Part shown: piece by piece, positions 53,461 through 60,934 of the stretch
Layout: each line of letters starts with the position of its first letter
Position numbering within the stretch: position 1 is the first letter of the stretch
Assembly (NCBI GenBank): GCA_900313705.1
Contig: OMSJ01000002.1
Location: 1 to 62,104, forward strand
Length of the DNA stretch: 62,104 nucleotides
From: an uncultured Prevotellaceae bacterium
GTDB taxonomy: Bacteria; Bacteroidota; Bacteroidia; Bacteroidales; Bacteroidaceae
Direction of reading: 5' to 3'
Translations under genes and position numbers: made by a program
Notes under the pieces: generated by a model
Told to the model about the DNA's origin: nothing
Database searches by the model: none
What the model saw: only the letters and a program-made list of their open reading frames with translations

Positions 53461-53570
53461 TAGGTACACGTACTTAACCAAATAAGTACACGTACTTATC
53501 CCAACAAGTACACGTACTTATCCCAACAAGTACACGTACTTATCTCAATAGGTACACGTACTTGTATTAT
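53461..53570. repeat. 22-bp-period array, family A, locus 4 (5 units)
   Basis: Five contiguous units start at 53461, 53483, 53505, 53527 and 53549. All contain a GTACACGTACTT core preceded by TAA, CAA or TAG. Spacer bases are atcccaa-like and two units are identical. This is the most regular copy of the family. Confidence 0.92.
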
Positions 53571-53626
53571 GCTCCAAGAGTGATAATGAAACGAGGTACT
53601 CTTAGATAGTAATAAGAGGCTAAGTA

Positions 53627-55393
53627 TCAGTTGAATGCAAGCTGTAGTGAACCTACTAGTTCACCGACGTTGGCATTCTGCTCCTGCATCATCTTGAGCA
53701 TCTCGGGTGCGCTATAGGACTTAGCCACCTCTTGCAACTCTTCAAGCTTGGTCTCTAAGCGGAACTGACTGTTGCGGAGCTCCCGTCGCATAGTGGCAAG
53801 TATCTGAGGCATTTGGCTCTCGATAGTCTGCTGGACTTGAGGGTTGCTGACGACAAGTATCGCGGTATCGTCATCCTTGACAGATGGTTGCAGTCCCTTG
53901 AAGCGCTGGGCAAGGGCGACGCTATCATGGGGCAAAGTGCCGATGAAGGCGTACCAGGCGGCTGTCAGCTTTTCGCCATTGATGGGTTCAAGGAGCGGAG
54001 TCTCCGTCTCCTGAGAATTGTCCTGCGCAGAGGATGCTTCACCTGATGCATCTTCGTCCTTCTTTCCTGCGCCGAAATGCTTGAACGAAACTTTGGGAAG
54101 CTTCTTGACGGGTTCGGCTTCTGGCTGTGGCGAAACAGGCTGAACGGGTTGGGCCGTGGGTGCGGGTTGAGGAGCGGGAGCTGCGGCCACTACTGGCTGG
54201 GGAGCCGGAGCAGCGGTTGCAACAGGCCTGGGAGCCTCGGGCTTTGCTATGGGTTTAAGTGCTTCCGAAGGGCTATGCCCGGAAGCTTCTGCGCCGTCCC
54301 CTTCGGATGCCTGAGCACATTGAATGAGGCAGATTTCCACCTGCAAGCGCTTGTTGCGGCTCGTACGATAGGCTTGGTCGCAATCGTTGGCAAACTTGAG
54401 TGCCTTGTAGATGAAGCTGATGGGGCAACGCTGAGCTTGTTCCTGATAACGTGCCCGCATCTTGTCGCTCATCTCGAGGAGGGGCAACGTCACGGCATCG
54501 CGACTGACAAGAAGGTTGCGCAAGTGAGTGGCAAGTCCCGCCACGAAGTTACCTCCGTCGAAACCCTTTTGCAACACTTCGTTCAGGAGAAGCAGGCAGT
54601 CGGGAACACGCGAGGCAAGGAAGTGGTCAACAAGCTGGAAATAGTATTCTTGGCTCAGGACGTTCAGGTTCTGACAGACATTCTCGTAGGTCAGGTTACC
54701 GCCGGAGAAGCTGACCATCTGGTCGAAGATGGAAAGGGCATCGCGCATACCGCCGTCGGCTTTCTCTGCGATGAGGGCAAGTGCCTCTGGCTCGGCGGTA
54801 TAGCCTTCCTTCTTAGCCACATACATCAGGTGTTCGATGGTATTCTGAGTGGTCATGCGCTGGAAGTCATAGACCTGGCATCGACTCAGGATAGTGGGCA
54901 GGATCTTGTGCTTCTCCGTCGTGGCAAGGATGAAGATGACGTAGGAAGGCGGTTCCTCCAAGGTCTTGAGGAAGGCATTGAAAGCTGAGGAGGAGAGCAT
55001 GTGCACCTCGTCGATGATGAACACCTTGTAGCGCCCTGTCTGAGGCGGGATGAGTACCTGCTTGCATAGTTCGCGTATGTCCTCGACTGAGTTATTGCTG
55101 GCAGCATCGAGTTCATGGATGTTCATGGAGCGCTGCTGGTCGAAGGCTTGGCAGCTCTCACATTGTCCGCAGGGTTCACCGCCATCTTGAGGATTGAAGC
55201 AGTTGATGGCCTTCGCGAAGATGCGGGCACAGGTCGTCTTGCCGACGCCGCGAGGACCGCAGAACAGATAGGCATGGGCCAACTTGCCGGAACTAATGGC
55301 GTTCTTGAGCGTGGTAGTCAGAGACCGCTGACCCACAACAGAGTCAAAGTTGAGCGGACGATATTTAAGTGCAGAAACAACGTATTCTTCCAT
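53627..55393 (-). CDS. dnaX: DNA polymerase III subunit gamma/tau
   Basis: Clamp-loader ATPase of 588 residues with Walker A GPRGVGKT at 46-53, a zinc module (Cys65, Cys75, Cys78, Cys81), Walker B IIDEVHM, and the SRC sensor motif ILSRCQ. A Pro/Ala-rich linker (about 395-440) joins the C-terminal tau part. No slippery A-run suggesting programmed frameshifting to gamma was noticed. The promoter box is at 55436-55443. Confidence 0.96.
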   Translation of the reverse strand: MEEYVVSALKYRPLNFDSVVGQRSLTTTLKNAISSGKLAHAYLFCGPRGVGKTTCARIFAKAINCFNPQDGGEPCGQCESCQAFDQQRSMNIHELDAASNNSVEDIRELCKQVLIPPQTGRYKVFIIDEVHMLSSSAFNAFLKTLEEPPSYVIFILATTEKHKILPTILSRCQVYDFQRMTTQNTIEHLMYVAKKEGYTAEPEALALIAEKADGGMRDALSIFDQMVSFSGGNLTYENVCQNLNVLSQEYYFQLVDHFLASRVPDCLLLLNEVLQKGFDGGNFVAGLATHLRNLLVSRDAVTLPLLEMSDKMRARYQEQAQRCPISFIYKALKFANDCDQAYRTSRNKRLQVEICLIQCAQASEGDGAEASGHSPSEALKPIAKPEAPRPVATAAPAPQPVVAAAPAPQPAPTAQPVQPVSPQPEAEPVKKLPKVSFKHFGAGKKDEDASGEASSAQDNSQETETPLLEPINGEKLTAAWYAFIGTLPHDSVALAQRFKGLQPSVKDDDTAILVVSNPQVQQTIESQMPQILATMRRELRNSQFRLETKLEELQEVAKSYSAPEMLKMMQEQNANVGELVGSLQLAFN

Positions 55394-55435
55394 CTTGAGA
55401 GGGACGATTTACTGTGTGCGATATACTATTTTGTG

Positions 55436-55443
55436 CAAAGGTA
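55436..55443 (-). promoter_or_regulatory. Promoter -7 box for dnaX
   Basis: Minus-strand TACCTTTG, 42 bp upstream of the ATG. A heptamer array covers the -33 position. Confidence 0.65.
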
Positions 55444-55452
55444 CAAAAAAAA

Positions 55453-55480
55453 GTGAAAAGCGGAAAGCGAAAAGTGAAAA
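55453..55480. repeat. Heptamer array between divergent dnaX and ftsB-like promoters
   Basis: Four units: gtgaaaa, gcggaaa, gcgaaaa, gtgaaaa. The same unit type occurs inside the DUF6057 gene at 60211-60238. Confidence 0.85.
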
Positions 55481-55488
55481 ATTATTTG

Positions 55489-55496
55489 TACTTTTG
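55489..55496 (+). promoter_or_regulatory. Promoter -7 box for the FtsB/DivIC-like gene
   Basis: TACTTTTG lies 23 bp before the ATG at 55520, directly after the heptamer array. Confidence 0.6.
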
Positions 55497-55519
55497 CGCA
55501 GAATTAAGAATTAAAGAAC

Positions 55520-55831
55520 ATGAGCAAAATACATTCCGTCTGGCTCTTCATGTGCCGGCACAAATACCTCCTCACCATTCTCATCATCGCACTCATTGTA
55601 GGAGTGGTGGATGAGGACAGTTTCCTGAACCGTCATCCCCGACAGGTACGCATCGACATGCTGAGACAAGAGATTGCCAACTACAAGCACCAGTATGAAG
55701 AGGCCGACAAGAAGATTCATGACCTGGAGCAGAACCCGAAGGCTGTGGAGAAGATAGCAAGGGAACGCTATCACATGAAACGGGCTAATGAGGATGTCTT
55801 TGTCTTTGTGAGCGAAGAGGAGGAAGAATGA
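55520..55831 (+). CDS. Septum formation initiator (FtsB/DivIC family)
   Basis: A 103-residue bitopic protein: one transmembrane helix (about 15-33), a periplasmic coiled coil (about 42-80) and the ERYHMKRANEDVF motif typical of the DivIC/FtsB domain, ending in an acidic tail. It links FtsL/FtsQ in the divisome. The stop overlaps the next gene start by 4 bp. Confidence 0.9.
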   Translation: MSKIHSVWLFMCRHKYLLTILIIALIVGVVDEDSFLNRHPRQVRIDMLRQEIANYKHQYEEADKKIHDLEQNPKAVEKIARERYHMKRANEDVFVFVSEEEEE

Positions 55832-56193
55832 AAGAGCTCACTCCGCAAGAGAACCTTTGCTTCCGAGCAGGCGCCGTGCTGATGCTCATCGGGGCTGCCT
55901 TGTACATACTGAACCCGATGCTCAGCATGATAACCTATGGCATCGGGACACTCTTATTTACGCTCATGCAGGTTCGGGCAGAGTATATGGGCCACGACCT
56001 GACCATCATGCGCTTGCGTCGCCAGCAGCTCTTGGGATGTTGCTGCTTCGTCCTGGCTTTGGCAATGATGAGTATGCAGCTGCACGGATGGGGACCTTGT
56101 CGCCGACAGGAATGGGTGATTGCCCTAACCATCGGCTGTATATTGGAGCTTTACACAAGTTTCCGAATCCCTCAGGAACTGAAGAAGAACTAA
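55828..56193 (+). CDS. Small four-helix membrane protein of unknown function
   Basis: The 121-residue protein has four predicted transmembrane helices (about 13-30, 31-48, 68-86 and 98-112) and no catalytic motif. The start overlaps the FtsB-like stop (ATGA). Its stop overlaps the convergent UpxY-like gene end by 4 bp. I recognise no functional family; the ftsB-coupled position suggests an envelope or division role (inference). Confidence 0.75.
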   Translation: MKELTPQENLCFRAGAVLMLIGAALYILNPMLSMITYGIGTLLFTLMQVRAEYMGHDLTIMRLRRQQLLGCCCFVLALAMMSMQLHGWGPCRRQEWVIALTIGCILELYTSFRIPQELKKN

Positions 56194-57053
56194 GGCAGTA
56201 TGTTCTTGAAGTGCAAGAACCGCTCGCTCTCTGTCTCTCCCAAAGCAAGCAGGATGTTGCAGATGGCTTGTGCATGCATGATGCGTATCTTCCCACCTAA
56301 CTGCAACTGCGAGAAGCGAAGGACGAGACGATTGGCCTCGTCAACGGACTGTTCGCTGAGTGTACCCGACTTCTCCTTTTCTGCCAAGAGTCTTTCGCTG
56401 TCGTCTATGAGCACGCGAATCTTTTTGTATGCGCGGGAAGTATAGGACTTGCATTGGTTCTCGGTTGACTTGGCGAGGTCGAGGAGCTGGATGTTGTCGG
56501 CAGAAATCCTTGGTGTCCTGACCGCCAGGACATCGCCAAGATGGACAATGACCCTGCCGCCTTCGTGCCCCTTCACGCTCTCCAGGACTCCGGTGATGCC
56601 GGCAAACGTGCCTTCCAGGATGCGTATGTAGTCGCCTACCACCAGCTCCTTGCTCGTAGGGACGAAGTAATCCACTTCGCCATCCATCTTCTCGACCGTA
56701 AGGCGCATCGTCTGTATCTCGTCTTCGGAAACGTAGATGCAGCCCGTAGGCATTGAGGAGGGATGAAGGAACCTCAGCGTTGCGTCGAAGGGAGGCTCTT
56801 GTCTGAGGCGAAGGATGTCTTCGCGCGTAGCCTTTATAAATATGTAGTTCCCGGCTATGAGCTTCTTGCGTTCGACAGTTTTGCCGTCCACCACCTGGCG
56901 GGACACATCGAGGGGAACGAAGAAATCATATATGCCGGTTGACACACTCTCAGCCCGCTTAGCTTCCAGGCATTCCAGTATGTCGACATCACCACTGTTG
57001 CTATACATCACAAGCCAAGGCAGCGACTCATTATTGCTCATTTCGTAGTCCAT
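56190..57053 (-). CDS. UpxY-like NusG family transcription antiterminator
   Basis: The 287 residues show an NGN domain (about 10-125, PWLVMYSNSGD start, KLIAGNYIFIKA) and a KOW segment (about 135-175, VGDYIRILEGTFAGITGVLESV). A helical extension of about 110 residues follows, longer than in standard UpxY/NusG. UpxY proteins usually precede capsule operons and let RNA polymerase pass early terminators, but no capsule gene lies downstream. It is convergent with the 55828 gene. An alternative start is the Met at residue 5. Confidence 0.8.
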   Translation of the reverse strand: MDYEMSNNESLPWLVMYSNSGDVDILECLEAKRAESVSTGIYDFFVPLDVSRQVVDGKTVERKKLIAGNYIFIKATREDILRLRQEPPFDATLRFLHPSSMPTGCIYVSEDEIQTMRLTVEKMDGEVDYFVPTSKELVVGDYIRILEGTFAGITGVLESVKGHEGGRVIVHLGDVLAVRTPRISADNIQLLDLAKSTENQCKSYTSRAYKKIRVLIDDSERLLAEKEKSGTLSEQSVDEANRLVLRFSQLQLGGKIRIMHAQAICNILLALGETESERFLHFKNILP

Positions 57054-57117
57054 TTAACTTTGACTTAAACCATCGCCTTTCGGCAGGTCTTCCGTTGTCT
57101 TTAGCGTGTTTTCTGTG

Positions 57118-57149
57118 CAAAGATACCAAAAAGAAGCATATCTTCCAAA
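57118..57149 (-). promoter_or_regulatory. Promoter for the UpxY-like gene
   Basis: Minus strand: -33 TTTG (57146-57149) and -7 TATCTTTG (57118-57125), 20-bp spacer, 64 bp upstream of the ATG. Confidence 0.75.
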
Positions 57150-57273
57150 TAAAAAGGAAACAATCTGCACCATAGTTAAACAAATCTGCTTAAATAACGG
57201 ATAATCGCACGCGAAGCAGTCCTCGATACGACACGCAAAAGGATGTCGCAGAAGCCCAAATGCATGGTTGCCA

Positions 57274-57345
57274 AACTAGGCACAACTAATTAGTCAACTA
57301 GGCACAGCTAATTGGGCAATTAGGCACGCCTAATTGGGCAACTAG
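57274..57345. repeat. 22-bp-period array, family B, locus 2 (3 units and a partial)
   Basis: Units start at 57274, 57296 and 57318; the best is AGGCACGCCTAATTGGGCAA. A partial fourth starts at 57340. It lies between two minus-strand genes. Confidence 0.85.
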
Positions 57346-57366
57346 ACGAGCGATGGTTTAGGGGAT

Positions 57367-58905
57367 TTACTTCGAGACTTTGATGGGCTCCGTAAGTGCT
57401 TTCTCGTAGAACTGCTTTGGGGAAATCCTTACAGGCTCCTTCATAAGCTCGGGACGGCTCCAACTGCGGAGCAGAAGGCGGAAGTACTCAGGGTCTTCAG
57501 CAGGGACCTCGAAGGCCTTGTGTACGCAGCCATTCTTATCGAAATAGGCGAGATAGGTCCTCGTGTAGTTCCCATCGTCGCGACGGCTCTCGAAGAGAAT
57601 CCATCTGTCGTTAGAAGAGAAGGACGGATAGCTTTCCGGGAGGGGACTGTTCATCGCTCTCGTTTCGACGAGCCGCCCTGTCTGGAGGTCCAGCATCTTC
57701 ACGTCCGCGGTAGTATGCCAAATGTGGAAGAGGCCCCAGGGACCTTCGGCAAAGAGAACATAGCGACCGTCCTGCGAAACACGAGGCTGGACGGCGCTGC
57801 GGTCCTGGCTGACTGCATCATAGACAAGCTCAGGCTCGCCGAAGGACATCGTCGAAGCGTCAAAGGAAAGACGATACAGATTGTATTGCAAGGACTTATA
57901 CCGCTGAAGCAACTCCTCTGTGTTCTCATACCCGTTTTCGTATTCATAATGTGCCGAACAATAGTAGAGCCATTTGCCGTCAGGACTCCAGGAAGGGAAG
58001 AGTTCGAACTCAGCAGAATCGTTGAGGACAGTCTGGACGCGGTTCTTCTTGATGTCGTAGATGACAAGGTCGCTGGCCGACTCCATCACCTCAACCTTTG
58101 AGAGGACGCGGGTATGGAAGCTTTGCATCGTATGGTCGGTACTGAAGGCGATGATGGGCAGCGAGGGGTGCCACGAGTTGTAGGCAGCCGCAGATATCAT
58201 GCTCTCGTCCTTGAGGTTGACGAAGAGCAGTTCGCCGTCGTTCACTATCATGGTGCCGGGATGCTGGAAGCGCATGTGGAACATCATGTTCTTCGTTCCA
58301 TAGTTCTGGTACGAATGGCAGTTGATGCATTGACCCTCCAGTCCTTCGGAGATTTGCCGGTTGTTGTAGATAGTCGTTTCCTCGAAGTTCGTGAGGTTGC
58401 GCTGGCGGATGGAGAGTTCATCATACCCCACAAAGCTTGGCGGCAAGACGCGGTATGAGACGTAAGGGTCAACTTCCTCCTCTGCCACATGGATTGCAAA
58501 GGGCTTGTAGGCCAACCACTTTCCGTCCTTCTTCGTATAGACTGAGACCGAGAGACTCTTGCCTTTGGCAGCAGAGAGCATATTGTGCCACTCCTTCTCG
58601 TCAATCTGTACCTTATTGTCTTTGCCACCATAGGTTTGCTTCGAGCCAGCGATGTTCAGCTCCGCAACAACGTCATCGACGCTGTCCACCATGAAGTTGA
58701 GGGGTGCGATGTTGGGTGGAATGGTGACGTCTCGGTAGTCGGGCCATATATCGGGCTCAGCATCCGATTGTGTGTATGAAGAGGGTATGGATGCCTCTCC
58801 GCAGCCTTGCAAGAGCAGCATCACGAACGAAATGAGGAGACAATGAAATGATGAAAATCCCATTCCGATGTATCTTGCAGCCTTATTCATATTTTCAGTT
58901 TCCAT
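57367..58905 (-). CDS. PD40/TolB-like beta-propeller lipoprotein with a CxxCH heme motif
   Basis: A lipoprotein signal ends in LLLQGC (Cys about residue 35). A beta-sandwich-like N-terminal part is followed by CINCH (Cys193, Cys196, His197), the covalent heme c signature, in a loop with SYQNYG. PD40-type propeller blades come next, such as PSWSPDGKWLYYCS, PRVSQDGRYVLFAEG and PSFSSNDRWILFES. Both features in one 512-residue lipoprotein suggest a periplasmic or outer-membrane redox or sensing protein. Met1 of the frame is METENMN; a start at Met6 is possible. The DUF6057 gene lies directly upstream on the same strand. Confidence 0.82.
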   Translation of the reverse strand: METENMNKAARYIGMGFSSFHCLLISFVMLLLQGCGEASIPSSYTQSDAEPDIWPDYRDVTIPPNIAPLNFMVDSVDDVVAELNIAGSKQTYGGKDNKVQIDEKEWHNMLSAAKGKSLSVSVYTKKDGKWLAYKPFAIHVAEEEVDPYVSYRVLPPSFVGYDELSIRQRNLTNFEETTIYNNRQISEGLEGQCINCHSYQNYGTKNMMFHMRFQHPGTMIVNDGELLFVNLKDESMISAAAYNSWHPSLPIIAFSTDHTMQSFHTRVLSKVEVMESASDLVIYDIKKNRVQTVLNDSAEFELFPSWSPDGKWLYYCSAHYEYENGYENTEELLQRYKSLQYNLYRLSFDASTMSFGEPELVYDAVSQDRSAVQPRVSQDGRYVLFAEGPWGLFHIWHTTADVKMLDLQTGRLVETRAMNSPLPESYPSFSSNDRWILFESRRDDGNYTRTYLAYFDKNGCVHKAFEVPAEDPEYFRLLLRSWSRPELMKEPVRISPKQFYEKALTEPIKVSK

Positions 58906-58912
58906 ACTTCAT

Positions 58913-58976
58913 CCTTTCATATCTTCGTCTTTTCAACTCTTCACCTTTTTAATTTTTCATCTTTTCAACTTTTCAC
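58913..58976. repeat. Octamer array between the DUF6057 and PD40 genes
   Basis: Eight contiguous 8-bp units of cttttcaa/cttttcac/tttttcat type. It fills the intergenic gap 7 bp from the start codon on one side and 6 bp from the stop on the other. Confidence 0.82.
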
Positions 58977-58982
58977 CTTTCC

Positions 58983-60920
58983 TTAGTTCGTCTGCACTTG
59001 ACGTAATGCATAGTAATCCCACATGTATGTGTCGCCGAATTCGGGACGGAGGGCTGCCCCTATCTGCTTTTCGTTCATGCCTTGACTCAAATACTGGTTC
59101 AGCCTTGCTTCGAATGCTTTGTACCGCTCCACCACACGTTCATCGAACTTGACGAACGAGAGGTTCACGCCTTGCATGTTCATGCGGTACACTTCGAAGA
59201 GCATAGCTTCCTGCACATGGGTTGGGAATGGCGTCTCCGGATTGATGTTGTAGTGCTGCTGCACCTGCGACCAGAAGCACTTCCTGTCCCGCATCATCAT
59301 CGCACACCCCAAGGCTACTTCCTGCGCTACGGGGTCGTTGGTCATGGAGTACATCCACTTCTTCATAATGGTTAGCTCGACGTATTTGTCGTCGATGCCT
59401 ACCAGTTCCGAACCTTCGTTATAGAGTCTCAGCGGCATACGGAAGCGCTCGTTCTCGGCCATGAGTTTCCTGTCATTCACGTATCGCAGCATCTCGTCTG
59501 CCCACTTCTTTTGGAAGGTCGTCCTGCTCAACAGACGCAGGTATTTGCGTGCATTGTCTGCTTCGCCATTAACGATGGCACACTGGGTCAGCATCCGCAT
59601 CGTATAGTAGGAAAAGCCGTAGTGCATACAGCGTTCTATGGCACGGCGGATGGCAAAGATAGTCTCCCCGTAGTTATAATAGATGAGGTCTGCAGCCTGG
59701 TCAGCTATGCGGAGATGGATGGAGTCGCTCATCGTGACGGGCGGGATGCTCTCATTATTATATATGTAACGCTTGGAGCAGAGCTCGCCTCGGTTGATGA
59801 GAGCGATGTCCCGGAACATGACCATCTCGCGAGTGACCGGACCTTTCACCTTTGCTGCCTCGCGAAGCACGTCTTCCCATCTGCATTCCTCGACACCACG
59901 CTGCATTCGCAACTCTGCATGGAAATTGTAGTCGTCGAAGTCGCGGACTGCAAGGCAGAAGAACATGCCTGCACCGACCACTACCATTAGGCTTTGGCTG
60001 AGGAGCAGCTTCCCTGCCTTCAACTTCCCCAAGAACGGGAAGAGGAAAGCTGCGGCAAACACGATATAGAAGGGTGCCTCAAAGGAACGGTCGCGCAAGG
60101 TATCTAGCTCGAAGAACTGGAAACCATAAGTCCAAGGCTGTTCGGGCCGCATCATGGTCGTGCCGGACGTCTCGAGCAAAGGCACAAGCCAAAGGGTGAG
60201 AAGCAGTAAAGCGAAAAGTGAAAAGTGAAAAGTGAATAATTGCAGCAAACCATCATTTTTAATTTTTAATTTTGAATTGTTAATTGTTACGATTGCTGCT
60301 GCAAGCAGGGCGTAGATGCCGAGCGGATAGTAGCACAGAGCCGCTACCAAAGGAATCCAGGAAAGAGCTATCCAGCGTTGCGTCTGTTCCTTGGCTGGGA
60401 GGTATCTCCAGAAGGGAACAGACAGGAGCAGAGCAGCAAACAGTCCTAAGGAATGGCAGAAGACATAATCGACGGCCTTGAGAATATAGACCCAGTAGCC
60501 GAGCTGGATGTCGCTGCAAAGCAGGGCTGTCAGGGGAATGAAGAGCAGGAAGCTCCATTCGTCGGCAACCTTAAACGACCACTTTGCCAGGCCAAAGGTC
60601 ACGAGCCACAAGAGGATGAGCATGGCGCAGCCGAGGGCTGGATAGTAGAAGAATTGGGTCAAGTAGGCTCCTGTCCATGATAGTAGTCCTCCGGGAAGAG
60701 ACATGCAACTGTCCCAGAAGAGCTGAGTGCTGTTCCACCAGCCTCGGTCTTGCATGAAGAACATCGTGTCGGCATTCCTAACGTAAAGGAAGTACCAGGC
60801 CAGAACTGCAAAGGCTATGCTGTAGAAGACAGGGAGGATGGACTTGCTGAAAGGTATCTGCCTCGATGGTTGAGAGTTGCCTTTTGCTCTTGTTTCCTTT
60901 TGCTCTTTAACCTTTTTCAT
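58983..60920 (-). CDS. DUF6057 family membrane protein
   Basis: The first 330 residues hold about nine transmembrane helices, and the rest is a soluble domain of TPR-like helices ending with PEFGDTYMWDYYALRQVQTN. That is the DUF6057 layout, of unknown function. It is next to the PD40/CxxCH lipoprotein and porin genes. Two heptamer arrays lie inside the gene: 60256-60290 encodes INNSKLKIKN (about 211-220), and 60211-60238 encodes LFTFHFSLF (about 228-236). Both sit at a loop/helix boundary. The start is the ATG at 60920. Confidence 0.82.
   Translation of the reverse strand: MKKVKEQKETRAKGNSQPSRQIPFSKSILPVFYSIAFAVLAWYFLYVRNADTMFFMQDRGWWNSTQLFWDSCMSLPGGLLSWTGAYLTQFFYYPALGCAMLILLWLVTFGLAKWSFKVADEWSFLLFIPLTALLCSDIQLGYWVYILKAVDYVFCHSLGLFAALLLSVPFWRYLPAKEQTQRWIALSWIPLVAALCYYPLGIYALLAAAIVTINNSKLKIKNDGLLQLFTFHFSLFALLLLTLWLVPLLETSGTTMMRPEQPWTYGFQFFELDTLRDRSFEAPFYIVFAAAFLFPFLGKLKAGKLLLSQSLMVVVGAGMFFCLAVRDFDDYNFHAELRMQRGVEECRWEDVLREAAKVKGPVTREMVMFRDIALINRGELCSKRYIYNNESIPPVTMSDSIHLRIADQAADLIYYNYGETIFAIRRAIERCMHYGFSYYTMRMLTQCAIVNGEADNARKYLRLLSRTTFQKKWADEMLRYVNDRKLMAENERFRMPLRLYNEGSELVGIDDKYVELTIMKKWMYSMTNDPVAQEVALGCAMMMRDRKCFWSQVQQHYNINPETPFPTHVQEAMLFEVYRMNMQGVNLSFVKFDERVVERYKAFEARLNQYLSQGMNEKQIGAALRPEFGDTYMWDYYALRQVQTN
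60211..60238. repeat. Heptamer array inside the DUF6057 gene (gtgaaaa units)
   Basis: Four units: gcgaaaa, gtgaaaa, gtgaaaa, gtgaata. On the coding (minus) strand it is read in frame without a stop. Confidence 0.85.
60256..60290. repeat. Second heptamer array inside the DUF6057 gene (tttttaa units)
   Basis: Five units: tttttaa, tttttaa, ttttgaa, ttgttaa, ttgttac. On the minus strand they read in frame as INNSKLKIK-type sequence. Confidence 0.82.
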
Positions 60921-60934
60921 GGACTAATCGTTTA

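Larger units (their letters stand above)
52975..53626. other. Intergenic region between dnaX and gyrA, rich in repeats
   Basis: These 652 bp hold the gyrA promoter (53031-53062), a hairpin-rich element (53174-53390) and the longest 22-bp-period array (53461-53570). No protein-coding frame was seen. dnaX and gyrA are both on the minus strand. Confidence 0.7.
57054..57366. other. Intergenic region with upxY promoter and family B array
   Basis: It contains the UpxY-type promoter near the left end and the 22-bp-period array at 57274-57345. No gene was seen. Confidence 0.6.

Noticed and set aside
53461..53570. CRISPR array
   Set aside because: The repeat is direct with a 22-bp period and only about seven bases between cores; spacers are not unique and there are no cas genes.
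56190..57053. Capsule locus start indicated by UpxY
   Set aside because: No glycosyltransferase, flippase or polymerase gene lies downstream; the neighbour is a convergent membrane-protein gene.
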